Shown piece by piece: positions 7,437 to 19,101 of a stretch of DNA of 43,585 nucleotides. The translations under genes and the position numbers were made by a program. The notes under the pieces were generated by a model, which saw nothing but the letters and a program-made list of their open reading frames with translations, searched no databases and had not been told where the DNA came from. Numbering within the stretch: the first letter of the stretch is position 1; each line of letters opens with the position of its first letter. Source of the stretch: Candidatus Faecalibacterium gallistercoris (GTDB lineage: Bacteria > Bacillota > Clostridia > Oscillospirales > Ruminococcaceae); assembly GCA_019116585.1 (NCBI GenBank), contig DXBJ01000023.1, forward strand, positions 1-43,585, written 5' to 3'.

Positions 7437-9098
7437 TCAGAACAGGCCGGTGATCCGTCCGTCGTCGGTGACGTCGATGTTGACGGCGGCGGGGGTCTTG
7501 GGCAGGCCGGGCATGGTCATGATGCTGCCGCAGATGACCACCACAAAGCCGGCGCCCGCGGCCAGGCGCACCTCCCGCACGTTCATCCGGAAACCGGTGG
7601 GCGCGGCCTTGAGGGCGGCGTTGTCGCTGAAGCTGTACTGGGTCTTGGCGATGCAGACCGGCAGGCCGCCGTAGCCCAGGGCGGTCAGCTCGTCCAGGGT
7701 CTTGGCGGCGGCGGGGCTGTAGTCCACGCCGTCAGCCCGGTAGATCTTGCCGGCCACCGCCTCGATCTTTTCCCGCAGGGAGGCTTCCAGGGGGTAGGTG
7801 TAGCGGATGGGGCGGTCCTCCAGGCTGTCCAGGACGGCCTGGGCCAGGGCCTTGCCGCCCTCGCCGCCCTTGGCAAAGACTTCGCTCAGGACGCAGGGCA
7901 CGCCCATGCCGGCGCAGTAATCGCGGACGATGGCCTGCTCTTCTTCGGTGTCGGTGGGGAAGGCGTTGACCGCCACCACCACCGGCAGGCCGAAGTTGTC
8001 CTTCATGTTTTCGATGTGGCGGCCCAGGTTGGCCAGGCCGGCGCGGACGGCGGCGGGGTTGGGCTGGTTCAGGTCGGCCTTGGCCACCCCGCCGTGGCTC
8101 TTGAGGGCGCGGACGGTGGCCACCAGGACGCAGGCCGCGGGGGCGATGCCGGCGGCCCGGCACTTGATGTCCAGGAACTTTTCGGCCCCCAGGTCGGCGC
8201 CGAAGCCCGCCTCGGTGACCACATAGTCGGCCAGGGCCAGGCTGAGCCGGGTGGCCATGACGCTGTTGCAGCCGTGGGCGATGTTGGCAAAGGGGCCGCC
8301 GTGGATGATGGCGGGGTTGTGCTCCAGGGTCTGGACCAGGTTGGGGTCGATGGCGTCCTTCAGCAGGGCGGCCATGGCCCCGGCCGCGCCGATCTGCCCG
8401 GCGGTGACGGGCTGGCCGTCGTAGGTGTAGGCGCAGACGATCCGGGCCAGACGCTCTTTCAGGTCGTGCAGGCTGGAGGCCAGGCAGAACACCGCCATCA
8501 CTTCGCTGGCCACGGTGATGTCAAAGCCGTCCTCCCGGGGGGTGCCGTTGGCCTTGCCTCCCAGGCCGTCCACGATAAAGCGCAGCTGACGGTCGTTCAT
8601 GTCCATGCAGCGCTTCCAGGTGATGCGGCGGGGGTCGATGTGCAGGGGGTTGCCCTGCTGGATGCTGTTGTCGATCATGGCGGCCAGCAGGTTGTTGGCG
8701 GCGCCGATGGCGTGGATGTCGCCGGTAAAATGGAGGTTGATGTCCTCCATGGGCACCACCTGGGCGTAGCCGCCGCCGGCCGCCCCGCCCTTGATGCCAA
8801 AGACAGGCCCCAGCGAGGGCTCGCGCAGGCAGAGCATGGTCTTTTTGCCCAGGGCGCACAGGGCGTCGGCCAGGCCCACGCTGGTGGTGGTCTTGCCCTC
8901 GCCGGCCGGGGTGGGGCTGATGGCGGTGACCAGGATCAGCCGGCCCTGCCGGCCGCCGGCTTCGGCCAGGCGGTGGTCGATCTTGGCCTTGTAGCGGCCG
9001 TAGGGGATGACGTGGTCGTCGTCCAGGCCAAGGCCCGCGGCGATCTCGGTGATGGGGCGGAGGACGGCCTCCTGGGCGATCTCAATATCGGACTTCAT
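7437..9098 (-). CDS. fhs: Formate-tetrahydrofolate ligase
   Basis: This enzyme joins formate and tetrahydrofolate with ATP to give 10-formyl-THF, feeding purine synthesis and one-carbon metabolism in the cytosol. The 553 residues are the usual size. The family ATP-binding motif is seen as [11 protein letters not shown] (about 62-72), preceded by the typical [10 protein letters not shown] segment (31-40). ATG 9098 is preceded by AAGGAG. The gene is monocistronic, between a ZTP riboswitch with its own promoter and a strong terminator, so its expression should rise when ZTP/AICAR signals a shortage of 10-formyl-THF. It is the first core gene right of the island. Confidence 0.97.
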   Translation of the reverse strand: MKSDIEIAQEAVLRPITEIAAGLGLDDDHVIPYGRYKAKIDHRLAEAGGRQGRLILVTAISPTPAGEGKTTTSVGLADALCALGKKTMLCLREPSLGPVFGIKGGAAGGGYAQVVPMEDINLHFTGDIHAIGAANNLLAAMIDNSIQQGNPLHIDPRRITWKRCMDMNDRQLRFIVDGLGGKANGTPREDGFDITVASEVMAVFCLASSLHDLKERLARIVCAYTYDGQPVTAGQIGAAGAMAALLKDAIDPNLVQTLEHNPAIIHGGPFANIAHGCNSVMATRLSLALADYVVTEAGFGADLGAEKFLDIKCRAAGIAPAACVLVATVRALKSHGGVAKADLNQPNPAAVRAGLANLGRHIENMKDNFGLPVVVAVNAFPTDTEEEQAIVRDYCAGMGVPCVLSEVFAKGGEGGKALAQAVLDSLEDRPIRYTYPLEASLREKIEAVAGKIYRADGVDYSPAAAKTLDELTALGYGGLPVCIAKTQYSFSDNAALKAAPTGFRMNVREVRLAAGAGFVVVICGSIMTMPGLPKTPAAVNIDVTDDGRITGLF

Positions 9099-9121
9099 AG
9101 CGTTTCTCCTTTGCTGCGCAC

Positions 9122-9165
9122 AAAAAAGGGCAGCGCTGCGCGGCGGATGCCGCGCAAGGCTGCCC
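9122..9165 (-). terminator. Expression-platform terminator of the ZTP riboswitch
   Basis: On the - strand GGGCAGC begins a long G/C stem (9128-9165) ending in GCTGCCC, followed by TTTTTT (9122-9127). The first GGGCA bases of the stem are also the conserved 3' end of the ZTP aptamer, so ligand binding and terminator formation compete. That is the standard mechanism for this class. It would also stop read-through from the atp operon, which has no other terminator before here. Confidence 0.85.
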
Positions 9166-9237
9166 AGACGGTCGGCTTTGTGTCGCCCCTGGCTGCACGG
9201 TGGTCGATTCCACCTTTTCCGTCAGCAGGGCAGGGGC
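9161..9237 (-). promoter_or_regulatory. ZTP (pfl motif) riboswitch upstream of fhs
   Basis: Read on the - strand, the outer helix GCCCCTG (9237-9231) pairs with CAGGGGC (9191-9185). Inside it are a CTGACGG segment and a GGTGG/CCACC hairpin. Downstream comes GCCGACCGTCTGGGCA, matching the conserved CCGxCxxGGGC end of the pfl motif. CCGTC there can pair with GACGG to form the class pseudoknot. fhs is a classic target of this riboswitch, which senses ZTP/ZMP as a sign of low 10-formyl-THF. An intrinsic terminator overlaps its 3' end. Confidence 0.88.
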
Positions 9238-9300
9238 CCCTTGCAATGTTCAGGATCGGGTCCGGGCACGCCATTGTGGGCTGCGGCCTGGATATGCTTC

Positions 9301-9330
9301 AGAATACCACGAAGCGACGGTGGTTGTCAA
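9301..9330 (-). promoter_or_regulatory. Promoter of the fhs riboswitch transcript
   Basis: On the - strand a perfect TTGACA (9330-9325), an 18-base spacer and TATTCT (9306-9301) give a start near 9294. That is about 60 bases before the aptamer. The -35 box begins only three bases past the atpC stop codon. Confidence 0.8.
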
Positions 9331-9333
9331 GGC

Positions 9334-11168
<1,835 letters not shown>

Positions 11169-12083
11169 TCACACATCCTTTCGTGTAGAAGCGGCGGCCT
11201 GGCGCTTGTGGCGCTGGGCCTTGGCGCCCGCCGACACCTCGGTGATCTCCAGGGTGATGGCCGACTGGCGCACCCGGTTGTACTGCAGGCTGAGCTCGTC
11301 CAGCAGGCGCTGGGCGTTCTCGTTGGCGGCGTCCATGGCGGTCATGCGGGCGTTCTGCTCGCTGCAGAAGCTGTCGATCAGGGCGCTGTAGATGAAGCCG
11401 GAGACGTAGCTTTCCACCATATTGTCCAGCACGGTGACCATGTCGGGCACAAACTCGAAGGTGTCGGAGGAGTGGTCCTCGTTGGAGGAGGCAAAGTGCG
11501 CCCGGTGGAACGGCAGCAGACGGGTGCTGCGGGTGGCCGAAGCCAGGCTGCTTTCCATATCGGTGTAGACGATATACAGCTTTTTCCAGTCGCCGCGGTT
11601 GAAGCCCTCCAGCAAAATGGCGCTGATCTCCCGGGCGCGCTCCAGGGTGGGGTTCTGGGCCGTGTACAAAAAGCTCTGCTCGATGGGGATATGGTGCTGG
11701 GCAAAGTAGTGGCGGCCGTATTCGCCCACCACGAACAGCTTGCAGCCGGGGTGGCCGGCCAGCACCTGCATGGTCTCCTTGACGGCGTTCTGGTTGTAGG
11801 CGCCGGCCAGGCCTTTGTCCGCCGTGATGACCAGGCAGGCATAGGGCCCGCCCTTGATGTCGTCCTCGTGGGGCGGGTAGAAGTACCGGCTGTGGATGTC
11901 GCTGGAAGTGCGGAAGATCCGCTTGATCTCGGCCTGCAGCGCCTCGAAATAGGGGCGGGTGTGCTCCAGGTCCGCCCGGGCGCGGCGCAGCTTGGTGGAG
12001 GAGATCAGGTACATGGCGTTCGTGATCTTCTGGGTCTGGCGGACGCTTTCGATCCGGTCTTTGATCTCTTTGGTGCTTGGCAT
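11169..12083 (-). CDS. atpG: ATP synthase F1 gamma subunit
   Basis: Gamma is the rotating shaft of F1. The 304-residue protein begins with the conserved MPSTKEIKDRIESVRQTQKI helix and ends with a paired helix containing ALIDSFCSEQNARMTAMDAA and QYNRVRQSAITLEI, both diagnostic. It is slightly longer than the usual 285-290 residues because of a basic tail (AKAQRHKRQAAAS...). One base separates its ATG from the atpA stop (TGATATG). Confidence 0.96.
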   Translation of the reverse strand: MPSTKEIKDRIESVRQTQKITNAMYLISSTKLRRARADLEHTRPYFEALQAEIKRIFRTSSDIHSRYFYPPHEDDIKGGPYACLVITADKGLAGAYNQNAVKETMQVLAGHPGCKLFVVGEYGRHYFAQHHIPIEQSFLYTAQNPTLERAREISAILLEGFNRGDWKKLYIVYTDMESSLASATRSTRLLPFHRAHFASSNEDHSSDTFEFVPDMVTVLDNMVESYVSGFIYSALIDSFCSEQNARMTAMDAANENAQRLLDELSLQYNRVRQSAITLEITEVSAGAKAQRHKRQAAASTRKDV

Positions 12084-12084
12084 A

Positions 12085-13819
<1,735 letters not shown>

Positions 13820-13836
<17 letters not shown>

Positions 13837-14320
13837 GCTGGTCCCCTTCCTCTGCCAGGTCCAAAAATTCATCAAAAGCATCCCGGCTGGAGGACAGGGC
13901 CAGCTTTTCGGCGGCGGCCATGGCCAGCTCCTTCAGCTCTTTCTGGCTGTCGGTCAGGGCCTTGGCGCGGATGCTCTCGGCGTTCTTGCGGGCGGCGGCG
14001 ATGATCTGGTCCGCCTGCTGCTGGGCGCGGTCCAGCTGCTGCTGGGCGGCGGCCTGGGCGATCTTCTGGCTTTCGGCCCGGCGCTCCCGCAGCTCGTCCT
14101 CCAGCTTGTCCAGCTGGGCCTGGTGGCCGGCGGCCAGCTTTTCGGCCTCGGCCAGCTTCTGGGCGGCAGCGGCGTCCATCTCGGCATAGCGGGCGGCGCG
14201 CTGGTCCATGAACTTCTTCACCGGGCTGTACAGGATAAAATACAGCCCGCCGGCCAGGATGACGAAGTTGAGCATGTGCAGAAAGATCTGCTGCAGGTCG
14301 ATGTTCAGGGGGAGATTCAT
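13820..14320 (-). CDS. atpF: ATP synthase Fo b subunit
   Basis: The peripheral-stalk subunit holds F1 to Fo. The 166-residue protein has one N-terminal membrane segment (about 12-32, ending [12 protein letters not shown]). A long charged, Ala/Gln-rich helix follows, ending [20 protein letters not shown]. There is no delta domain at its C-terminus, unlike the b-delta fusions of mycobacteria. ATG 14320 is chosen because GGGAGG lies eight bases upstream; a GTG three codons earlier overlaps that site. Its last bases overlap the start of the delta-alpha fusion. Confidence 0.93.
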
Positions 14321-14338
14321 AACTGACACCTCCCGCGC

Positions 14339-14728
14339 TTACAGGACAAAGATGATCAGGATGGCCACCAGCAGGGCGTAGATGATGGCGGTCTCGATAA
14401 AGACCAGGGTCAGCATCATCGAGGTGCGGATCTTGCCCTCGGCCTCGGGCTGGCGGGCGATGCTCTCGGAGGACTTGGCGCCCAGGATGCCCATGCCCAC
14501 GGCGCCGCCGGCAGCGGCGATGCCCACGGCGACGGCGCAGGCGATGGCTTTGCCGGCGGTGGTCATGCCCTCGGCCTCGGCCTGGGCGGCCTCGGCGCTC
14601 TGGGAGGCGGCGGTTTCGGCGGGCTGGGCGTCGGGGCCGGCCGCAAAGGCGGGCATGGCCACGGCAAAGGTGAGCATCAGCATCACCAGCAGGGCGGAAA
14701 GGGCTTTTTTGATGTTCAGCGTTTTCAT
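14339..14728 (-). CDS. atpE: ATP synthase Fo c subunit with signal-peptide-like N-terminal extension
   Basis: The C-terminal 76 residues are a normal c subunit: two membrane helices joined by the ARQPEA loop, with the ion-binding Glu in FIETAIIY. In front lies a 53-residue extension not found in most bacterial c subunits. It is a basic start (MKTLNIKK), a hydrophobic core, an AFA-AG type cleavage site near residue 30, then an Ala/Glu/Gln-rich linker. The position of the sodium-ligand Gln of Na+-type rings is Met here, and Ser-Thr after the Glu is replaced by Thr-Ala, so proton coupling is more likely. ATG 14728 follows AGGAGG. Confidence 0.92.
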   Translation of the reverse strand: MKTLNIKKALSALLVMLMLTFAVAMPAFAAGPDAQPAETAASQSAEAAQAEAEGMTTAGKAIACAVAVGIAAAGGAVGMGILGAKSSESIARQPEAEGKIRTSMMLTLVFIETAIIYALLVAILIIFVL

Positions 14729-14747
14729 GATAGACCTCCTGATAAAA

Positions 14748-15590
14748 TCAAGCCGCAAGGGCATTTTTGTTACGTTTGGCTTTGGGGGCTTTGGGCTGGA
14801 CCGGCTCGGACACCTCGCCGTAATAGAGGGCCACCAGCATGGTCAGCACGTAGCTCTGGATCAGCGCATGGAGCAGGGTGAACAGCACGCCCACGATGAC
14901 CGGCAGCACAAAGCTGAGGGTGATATAGAAATAGACCAGCTCGGTGACCAGCAGGCCGGACAGCAGCGCGCCGAACAGACGGAAGCTCATCGAGATGGGC
15001 AGCGAGAACTCCTTCAGGGTGCGGCCCACGCCGCGCAGGCCCACGGCGCCGACGCCGCCCGACAGGATGAACAGATAGGACAGCACGCCCATGGCAATGG
15101 CGCCGTTGATGTCGGACAGGGGGGCTGGCAGGGCGATGGAGTGCCCCGCAGTGGTGACGGCCTGCAGGCCCAGCATCTCGAACAGGGTGCTGACAAAGAT
15201 ATAGCTGCCTGCCCCAAACAGGTAGGGGCCCAGCACCTGGTTGTGGTGGGGGCTGTTTTTCTCCGCCATATCGCGGAAGGTGCCCACCCACAGCTCCAGC
15301 AGCATCTGCAGCCTGCCCGGCACATCCTGGAACCGCGGCACCGCAAAGATGCGCAGGCAGGCGGCCAGCACCAGCAGCAGGACGGTGACCACGTAGGCCG
15401 AGATCAGCCCCGGGTTGACATCCTTGATCCCGAACAGGCTCACCCTGCCGCTCTCGTGGAGGACGGCGTCCCGCATGACTTCCTGCACGCTTTCGGTCTC
15501 GCCGCCGGCGCCGCCGGTCAGGACGGAGGCGACTGCCAGCACCACGATCAGGGCAAGCCACAGGATAAGTTTGCGCTTATTCTGCTTCAT
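14748..15590 (-). CDS. atpB: ATP synthase Fo a subunit
   Basis: This membrane subunit carries the half-channels beside the c ring. The 280-residue protein has about six hydrophobic segments. The essential Arg is in SMSFRLFGALLSG; the Asn that usually follows RLFG is Ala here. The C-terminus is a basic tail with no clear role (PKAPKAKRNKNALAA). It is the first gene of the operon, and atpI is absent. AAAGGAG lies about 13 bases before ATG 15590, a long spacing that might lower translation relative to atpE. Confidence 0.93.
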   Translation of the reverse strand: MKQNKRKLILWLALIVVLAVASVLTGGAGGETESVQEVMRDAVLHESGRVSLFGIKDVNPGLISAYVVTVLLLVLAACLRIFAVPRFQDVPGRLQMLLELWVGTFRDMAEKNSPHHNQVLGPYLFGAGSYIFVSTLFEMLGLQAVTTAGHSIALPAPLSDINGAIAMGVLSYLFILSGGVGAVGLRGVGRTLKEFSLPISMSFRLFGALLSGLLVTELVYFYITLSFVLPVIVGVLFTLLHALIQSYVLTMLVALYYGEVSEPVQPKAPKAKRNKNALAA

Positions 15591-15695
15591 GGTTTTGGAA
15601 AGACTCCTTTCTTACCTTTCATATCAGTTGCCATGCAATCCAGCGCGGACAAACTGTAACTTTTGCCCGTCAAATTGCAATTTTGGGTCGAGCGT

Positions 15696-15724
15696 ATTAT
15701 ACTATTGATAAGGTAAATTGTAAA
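15696..15724 (-). promoter_or_regulatory. Promoter of the atp operon
   Basis: On the - strand TTTACA (15724-15719), a 17-base spacer and a perfect TATAAT (15701-15696) are seen. The leader to atpB is about 100 bases. The A/T-rich 15595-15803 gap also holds the start region of the divergent LysR gene, for which I found no good promoter match. Confidence 0.8.
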
Positions 15725-15803
15725 ATATCTTGTTAATATGCTTGCAATATAGTTTTTGTATGGCAGATAGTGCATAATTCATAAAATATAAGGGAAATTT
15801 TCT

Positions 15804-16694
15804 ATGACCATCAACTATGATTATTACCGTATTTTTTATGTGGTGGCCCAGTGCCGCAGTTTTACGCGGGCGGCCGAGCTGCTGAAGAACAACCAGCCCA
15901 ACATCACCCGCTGCATGAAAAACCTGGAGCAGGAGCTGGGGTGCAAGCTGTTCCACCGCTCCAACAAGGGCATCACCCTGACGCCCGAGGGCCAGCGGTT
16001 CTACCGGCGGGTGGCGGCGGCGGTGGAGCAGCTGCAGCTGGGCGAGGAGGAGATCCGCCGGGACGGCAGCCTGGAGAGCGGGTCGCTGTCCATCAGCGCC
16101 AGCGAGGCGGCCCTGCATATGATCCTGCTGGACAAGCTGTCCATTTTCCGGGCGCAGTACCCGGGGGTGCACCTGCGCATCACCAACGAGACCACCCCCC
16201 AGGCCATCGAGCGGCTGCGGGACGGGGAGAGCGACTTTGCCGTCATCACCGCGCCGCTGCCCACCGGCCGCACCCTGCAGCAGACCGAGCTGCTGCGCTT
16301 TACCGAGATACCGGTGTGCGGCCCGGCCTACAGCGACATGGCCGCCCGCCGGTGCACCATGGCCGAACTGGCAAACTGCCCCCTGGTCTGCCTGGGGGAG
16401 GACACCAGTACATACGCTTTTTACCAGAGCTTTTTCAACAGCCACGGCCAGCCCTTCCGGGTGGATGTGGAGGCCGCCACCATGGACCAGATCCTGCCCA
16501 TGGTGGAGCACGGGCTGGGCATCGGTTTTTACCCCAGCCAGCTGGCGGCCCCCCGCATCGCCCGGGGGGAGCTGTTCTGCATCCCGCTGGACCAGCCCGT
16601 CCCCGAGCGGGCCATCACCCTGGTGGAGGACGCCGCCCGCCCCCGCTCCACCGCCATGAAGGCCATCCGGGAGCTGATCTGCGAAAAAAAGTGA
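15804..16694 (+). CDS. LysR-family transcriptional regulator
   Basis: The 296-residue protein is full length for the family. It has an N-terminal winged helix (about 1-60, with SFTRAAELLKNNQPNITRCMKNLEQELG and the GITLTPEG wing), a linker helix, and a periplasmic-binding-protein-like effector domain (about 90-296). The effector is unknown. It is transcribed away from the atp operon across a 213-base gap. LysR proteins often control the divergent gene, so an effect on atp transcription is possible but unproven. AAGGGA lies upstream of ATG 15804. Confidence 0.92.
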   Translation: MTINYDYYRIFYVVAQCRSFTRAAELLKNNQPNITRCMKNLEQELGCKLFHRSNKGITLTPEGQRFYRRVAAAVEQLQLGEEEIRRDGSLESGSLSISASEAALHMILLDKLSIFRAQYPGVHLRITNETTPQAIERLRDGESDFAVITAPLPTGRTLQQTELLRFTEIPVCGPAYSDMAARRCTMAELANCPLVCLGEDTSTYAFYQSFFNSHGQPFRVDVEAATMDQILPMVEHGLGIGFYPSQLAAPRIARGELFCIPLDQPVPERAITLVEDAARPRSTAMKAIRELICEKK

Positions 16695-16757
16695 TGGATT
16701 CCAGTGGCGGTGGTGCTGGGCCGCCTGCCTGCGGATTTTGTCCTGGTCTGACAAAGC

Positions 16758-16794
16758 AAAAACCCCGCCGTCCGAAAGGACAGCGGGGCTTTTT
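16758..16794. terminator. Bidirectional terminator between the LysR gene and pyrI
   Basis: CCCCGC (16763-16768) pairs with GCGGGG (16783-16788) and GTCC with GGAC around a GAAA tetraloop, with A and T runs outside the stem on both strands. It ends both convergent transcripts. Confidence 0.88.
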
Positions 16795-16832
16795 GCGTCT
16801 GGGCTTGTTTGGGCAGGGCAGGCGGCGGGCTT

Positions 16833-17264
16833 TTACTTGACCTGCAGCTCCTGCTCGCAGTAGATGCAGCGGTACTTGCCGCCCGCGCCCAGCTCAAAGA
16901 TCTGGTCGCACTCCTCCTCGATGGTGGAGATGCAGCGGGGGTTGCGGCAGCGGACGATGTTTACCAGCCGGCGGGGAGGATGGGGCTTTTCCTTCTTGAC
17001 GGCCTTGCCCTCGTGGATGGTGGTGACGGTGATGTTGGGGTCCAGGTAGGCCAGCACGTCCAGGTTGAGCCAGGAGGCGTCCCCCTCCACCTTGATGATG
17101 TCCTTGCGGCCGGTGGGGGACTTGGCCGAGCGGGCGTTCTGGATCAGGGCCACGCTGGCCGTCCGGTTGGACTTGATGCCCAGCAGGTCCATCAGGCCCA
17201 CGGCGGTGCCCGCCTTGATGTGGTCGATGACGATGCCTTCCTGGATCTCGTCGATGTTCAGCAT
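16833..17264 (-). CDS. pyrI: Aspartate carbamoyltransferase regulatory chain
   Basis: PyrI binds nucleotide effectors and zinc and assembles with PyrB. The 143-residue protein has an N-terminal allosteric domain (from MLNIDEIQEGIVIDHI) and a zinc domain with four Cys arranged C-x4-C...C-x2-C (about residues 105-137). AAGGAGG inside the end of pyrB serves its ATG, one base after the pyrB stop. Having pyrI implies allosteric control of the enzyme, rather than the unregulated PyrB seen in many Firmicutes. Confidence 0.95.
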   Translation of the reverse strand: MLNIDEIQEGIVIDHIKAGTAVGLMDLLGIKSNRTASVALIQNARSAKSPTGRKDIIKVEGDASWLNLDVLAYLDPNITVTTIHEGKAVKKEKPHPPRRLVNIVRCRNPRCISTIEEECDQIFELGAGGKYRCIYCEQELQVK

Positions 17265-17265
17265 A

Positions 17266-18207
17266 TCAGGTTTCCTCCTTGGGGGCTTTGGGGTCGGGCA
17301 GGCCCAGCAGGGTCATGATGAGGGCCATGCGGACGTAGACGCCGTTCTGCACCTGCTCGAAATAGGCGGCGCGGGGGTCGTCGTCCACATCCAGGGCGAT
17401 CTCGTTGACCCGGGGCAGGGGGTGCAGCACCGCCATGTCGGGCTTGGCCAGGGCCATCTTTTCCCGGGTGAGGATGTAGCTGTTTTTCAGCCGGATGTAG
17501 TCCTCCTCGTTGAAAAAGCGCTCCCGCTGGACGCGGGTCATGTACAGGATGTCCAGCCCGGGCATGGACTCTTCCAGGCTGCGGGTCTCGGCGTAGGGGA
17601 TGTCGCTGCCCTCCAGGATGTCAGTGATGATGTAGTCGGGCACCCGCAGCTCCTCGGGGCTGATCAGGACAAAGCGCACCCCCTCGTAGCGGACCATGGT
17701 CTTGATCAGGGAGTGGACCGTCCGGCCGAACTTCAAATCGCCGCACAGGCCGATGGTCAGGCCGTTCAGGGTGCCCTTGCGGGTGCGGATGGTCATCAGG
17801 TCGGTCAGGGTCTGGGTGGGGTGCTGGTGGCCGCCGTCCCCGGCGTTGATCACGGGGATGCGGCTGTAGCGGCTGGCCCGCCGGGGCGCGCCCTCTTTGG
17901 GGTGGCGCATGGCGGCGATGTCCGCATAGCAGGACACCACCCGGATGGTGTCGGCCACGCTTTCGCCCTTCGAGGCGCTGGACACGTTGTCGCTGGGGAA
18001 GCCCAGCACCTGGCCGCCCAGGTTGAGCATGGCCGCCTCAAAGGACAGGCGGGTGCGGGTGGAGGGCTCGTAGAAAAGGGTAGCCAGCCGCTTGTGCAGG
18101 GCCACGTCCCGGTAGGCGGCGGGGTCCTGCCGGATGCGGCAGGCCAGGTCCAGCAGGGCGTCGGTCTCCTCCCGGGTCAGGTCAAGGGGGTCGATCAGAT
18201 GGCGCAT
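17266..18207 (-). CDS. pyrB: Aspartate carbamoyltransferase catalytic chain
   Basis: This enzyme condenses carbamoyl phosphate and aspartate in the first committed step of pyrimidine synthesis. The 313 residues are the usual length. The carbamoyl-phosphate motif STRTR is at 49-53, HPTQTLTDL at about 133-141 and the LHPLPR motif near residue 260. AAGGAGG precedes ATG 18207. Only 45 bases separate it from the upstream gntR stop, and I see no terminator or clear promoter between them, so gntR, pyrB and pyrI may form one transcript. Confidence 0.97.
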   Translation of the reverse strand: MRHLIDPLDLTREETDALLDLACRIRQDPAAYRDVALHKRLATLFYEPSTRTRLSFEAAMLNLGGQVLGFPSDNVSSASKGESVADTIRVVSCYADIAAMRHPKEGAPRRASRYSRIPVINAGDGGHQHPTQTLTDLMTIRTRKGTLNGLTIGLCGDLKFGRTVHSLIKTMVRYEGVRFVLISPEELRVPDYIITDILEGSDIPYAETRSLEESMPGLDILYMTRVQRERFFNEEDYIRLKNSYILTREKMALAKPDMAVLHPLPRVNEIALDVDDDPRAAYFEQVQNGVYVRMALIMTLLGLPDPKAPKEET

Positions 18208-18252
18208 GAAATGCCTCCTTCAATGGGTTGATAAGGGCCGTGGGCGGGCAGC

Positions 18253-19011
18253 TCACAGCAGTTTGCGCAGGAGCGAAAAATCGAAAAAGTTGGTGTAGTA
18301 GCTCAGAGCCCGCAGCACCGGGCGGCACAGCCGGGTGTAGCACACCTCGTCCAGCAGCAGCATGGCCTCGCCGGGGGCCAGGCGCATGGCGGTGCGGATG
18401 GCGGCGTCCCCGCAGCTGGCCTTGATGTGGGCCACGGTGGAGGACACCTGCTGCCCGCAGCTCTGCTCCAACGCTTCGAAGATGGAGCCGCCCAGGTCCA
18501 GCTTGGTGTAGTCCTGCCCGCCCAGCAGGGACCGGGGCAGGTAGTTGATGGAGTAGATCACCGGGGTGGAGTCGGCCAGCACCCGTTTGCGGATGCAGAT
18601 CAGGTCGGCCCCGGGCTCTACTTCCAGGCTTTGGGCCAGCTCGCCGCTGGCCCGCAGGGGCTGGATCTGGATGCCGTCGGCATGGGGATAGCTGCCGAAA
18701 GAGCGGATCAGGGGATAGTATTCCAGCTTCTGGTCCAGGCGGCTGCGCAGGGACAGCACCGCCCGGTTGACCACCGTGCCGATGCCCCGCACCCGCTCCA
18801 CATAGCCGGCGCGCTCCATGGTGCTGAGGGCGTCCCGGATGACGGTGCGGCTGACGCCCAGCTCTCCGGCAAGGTCCAGCTCGGCGGGCAGGCGGTCGGC
18901 CCCGGCCCAGCGGCCGGTGCGCAGTTCTTCCAGCAGTTGGGCGACCACCCGGTCGCTGATGATCCGGCCGCCCAGGTGGACGGTGTTGTCGGAGGAGGAT
19001 CGAGTCGTCAT
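18253..19011 (-). CDS. GntR-family (HutC/UTRA) transcriptional regulator
   Basis: The 252-residue protein has an N-terminal GntR winged helix (about 18-85, with the RLPAELDLAGELGVSRTVIRDAL signature split over two helices and a GIGTVV wing). A UTRA-type ligand domain (about 95-245) follows, with the typical LICIRKRVLADSTPVIY and RALSYYTN segments. The ligand is unknown. A -10-like TATACT lies upstream near 19072 but I cannot fit a good -35. Its position 45 bases before pyrB suggests it may be co-transcribed with, and perhaps control, pyrBI. Confidence 0.9.
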   Translation of the reverse strand: MTTRSSSDNTVHLGGRIISDRVVAQLLEELRTGRWAGADRLPAELDLAGELGVSRTVIRDALSTMERAGYVERVRGIGTVVNRAVLSLRSRLDQKLEYYPLIRSFGSYPHADGIQIQPLRASGELAQSLEVEPGADLICIRKRVLADSTPVIYSINYLPRSLLGGQDYTKLDLGGSIFEALEQSCGQQVSSTVAHIKASCGDAAIRTAMRLAPGEAMLLLDEVCYTRLCRPVLRALSYYTNFFDFSLLRKLL

Positions 19012-19101
19012 GGAAATGCCTTCCTTTCCCCGTTCAGGGGCGAACGGGTACGCGTAGTTTGCATTCAGTATACCACAACGCCGGCCTCTTGCCTAGATTG
19101 G

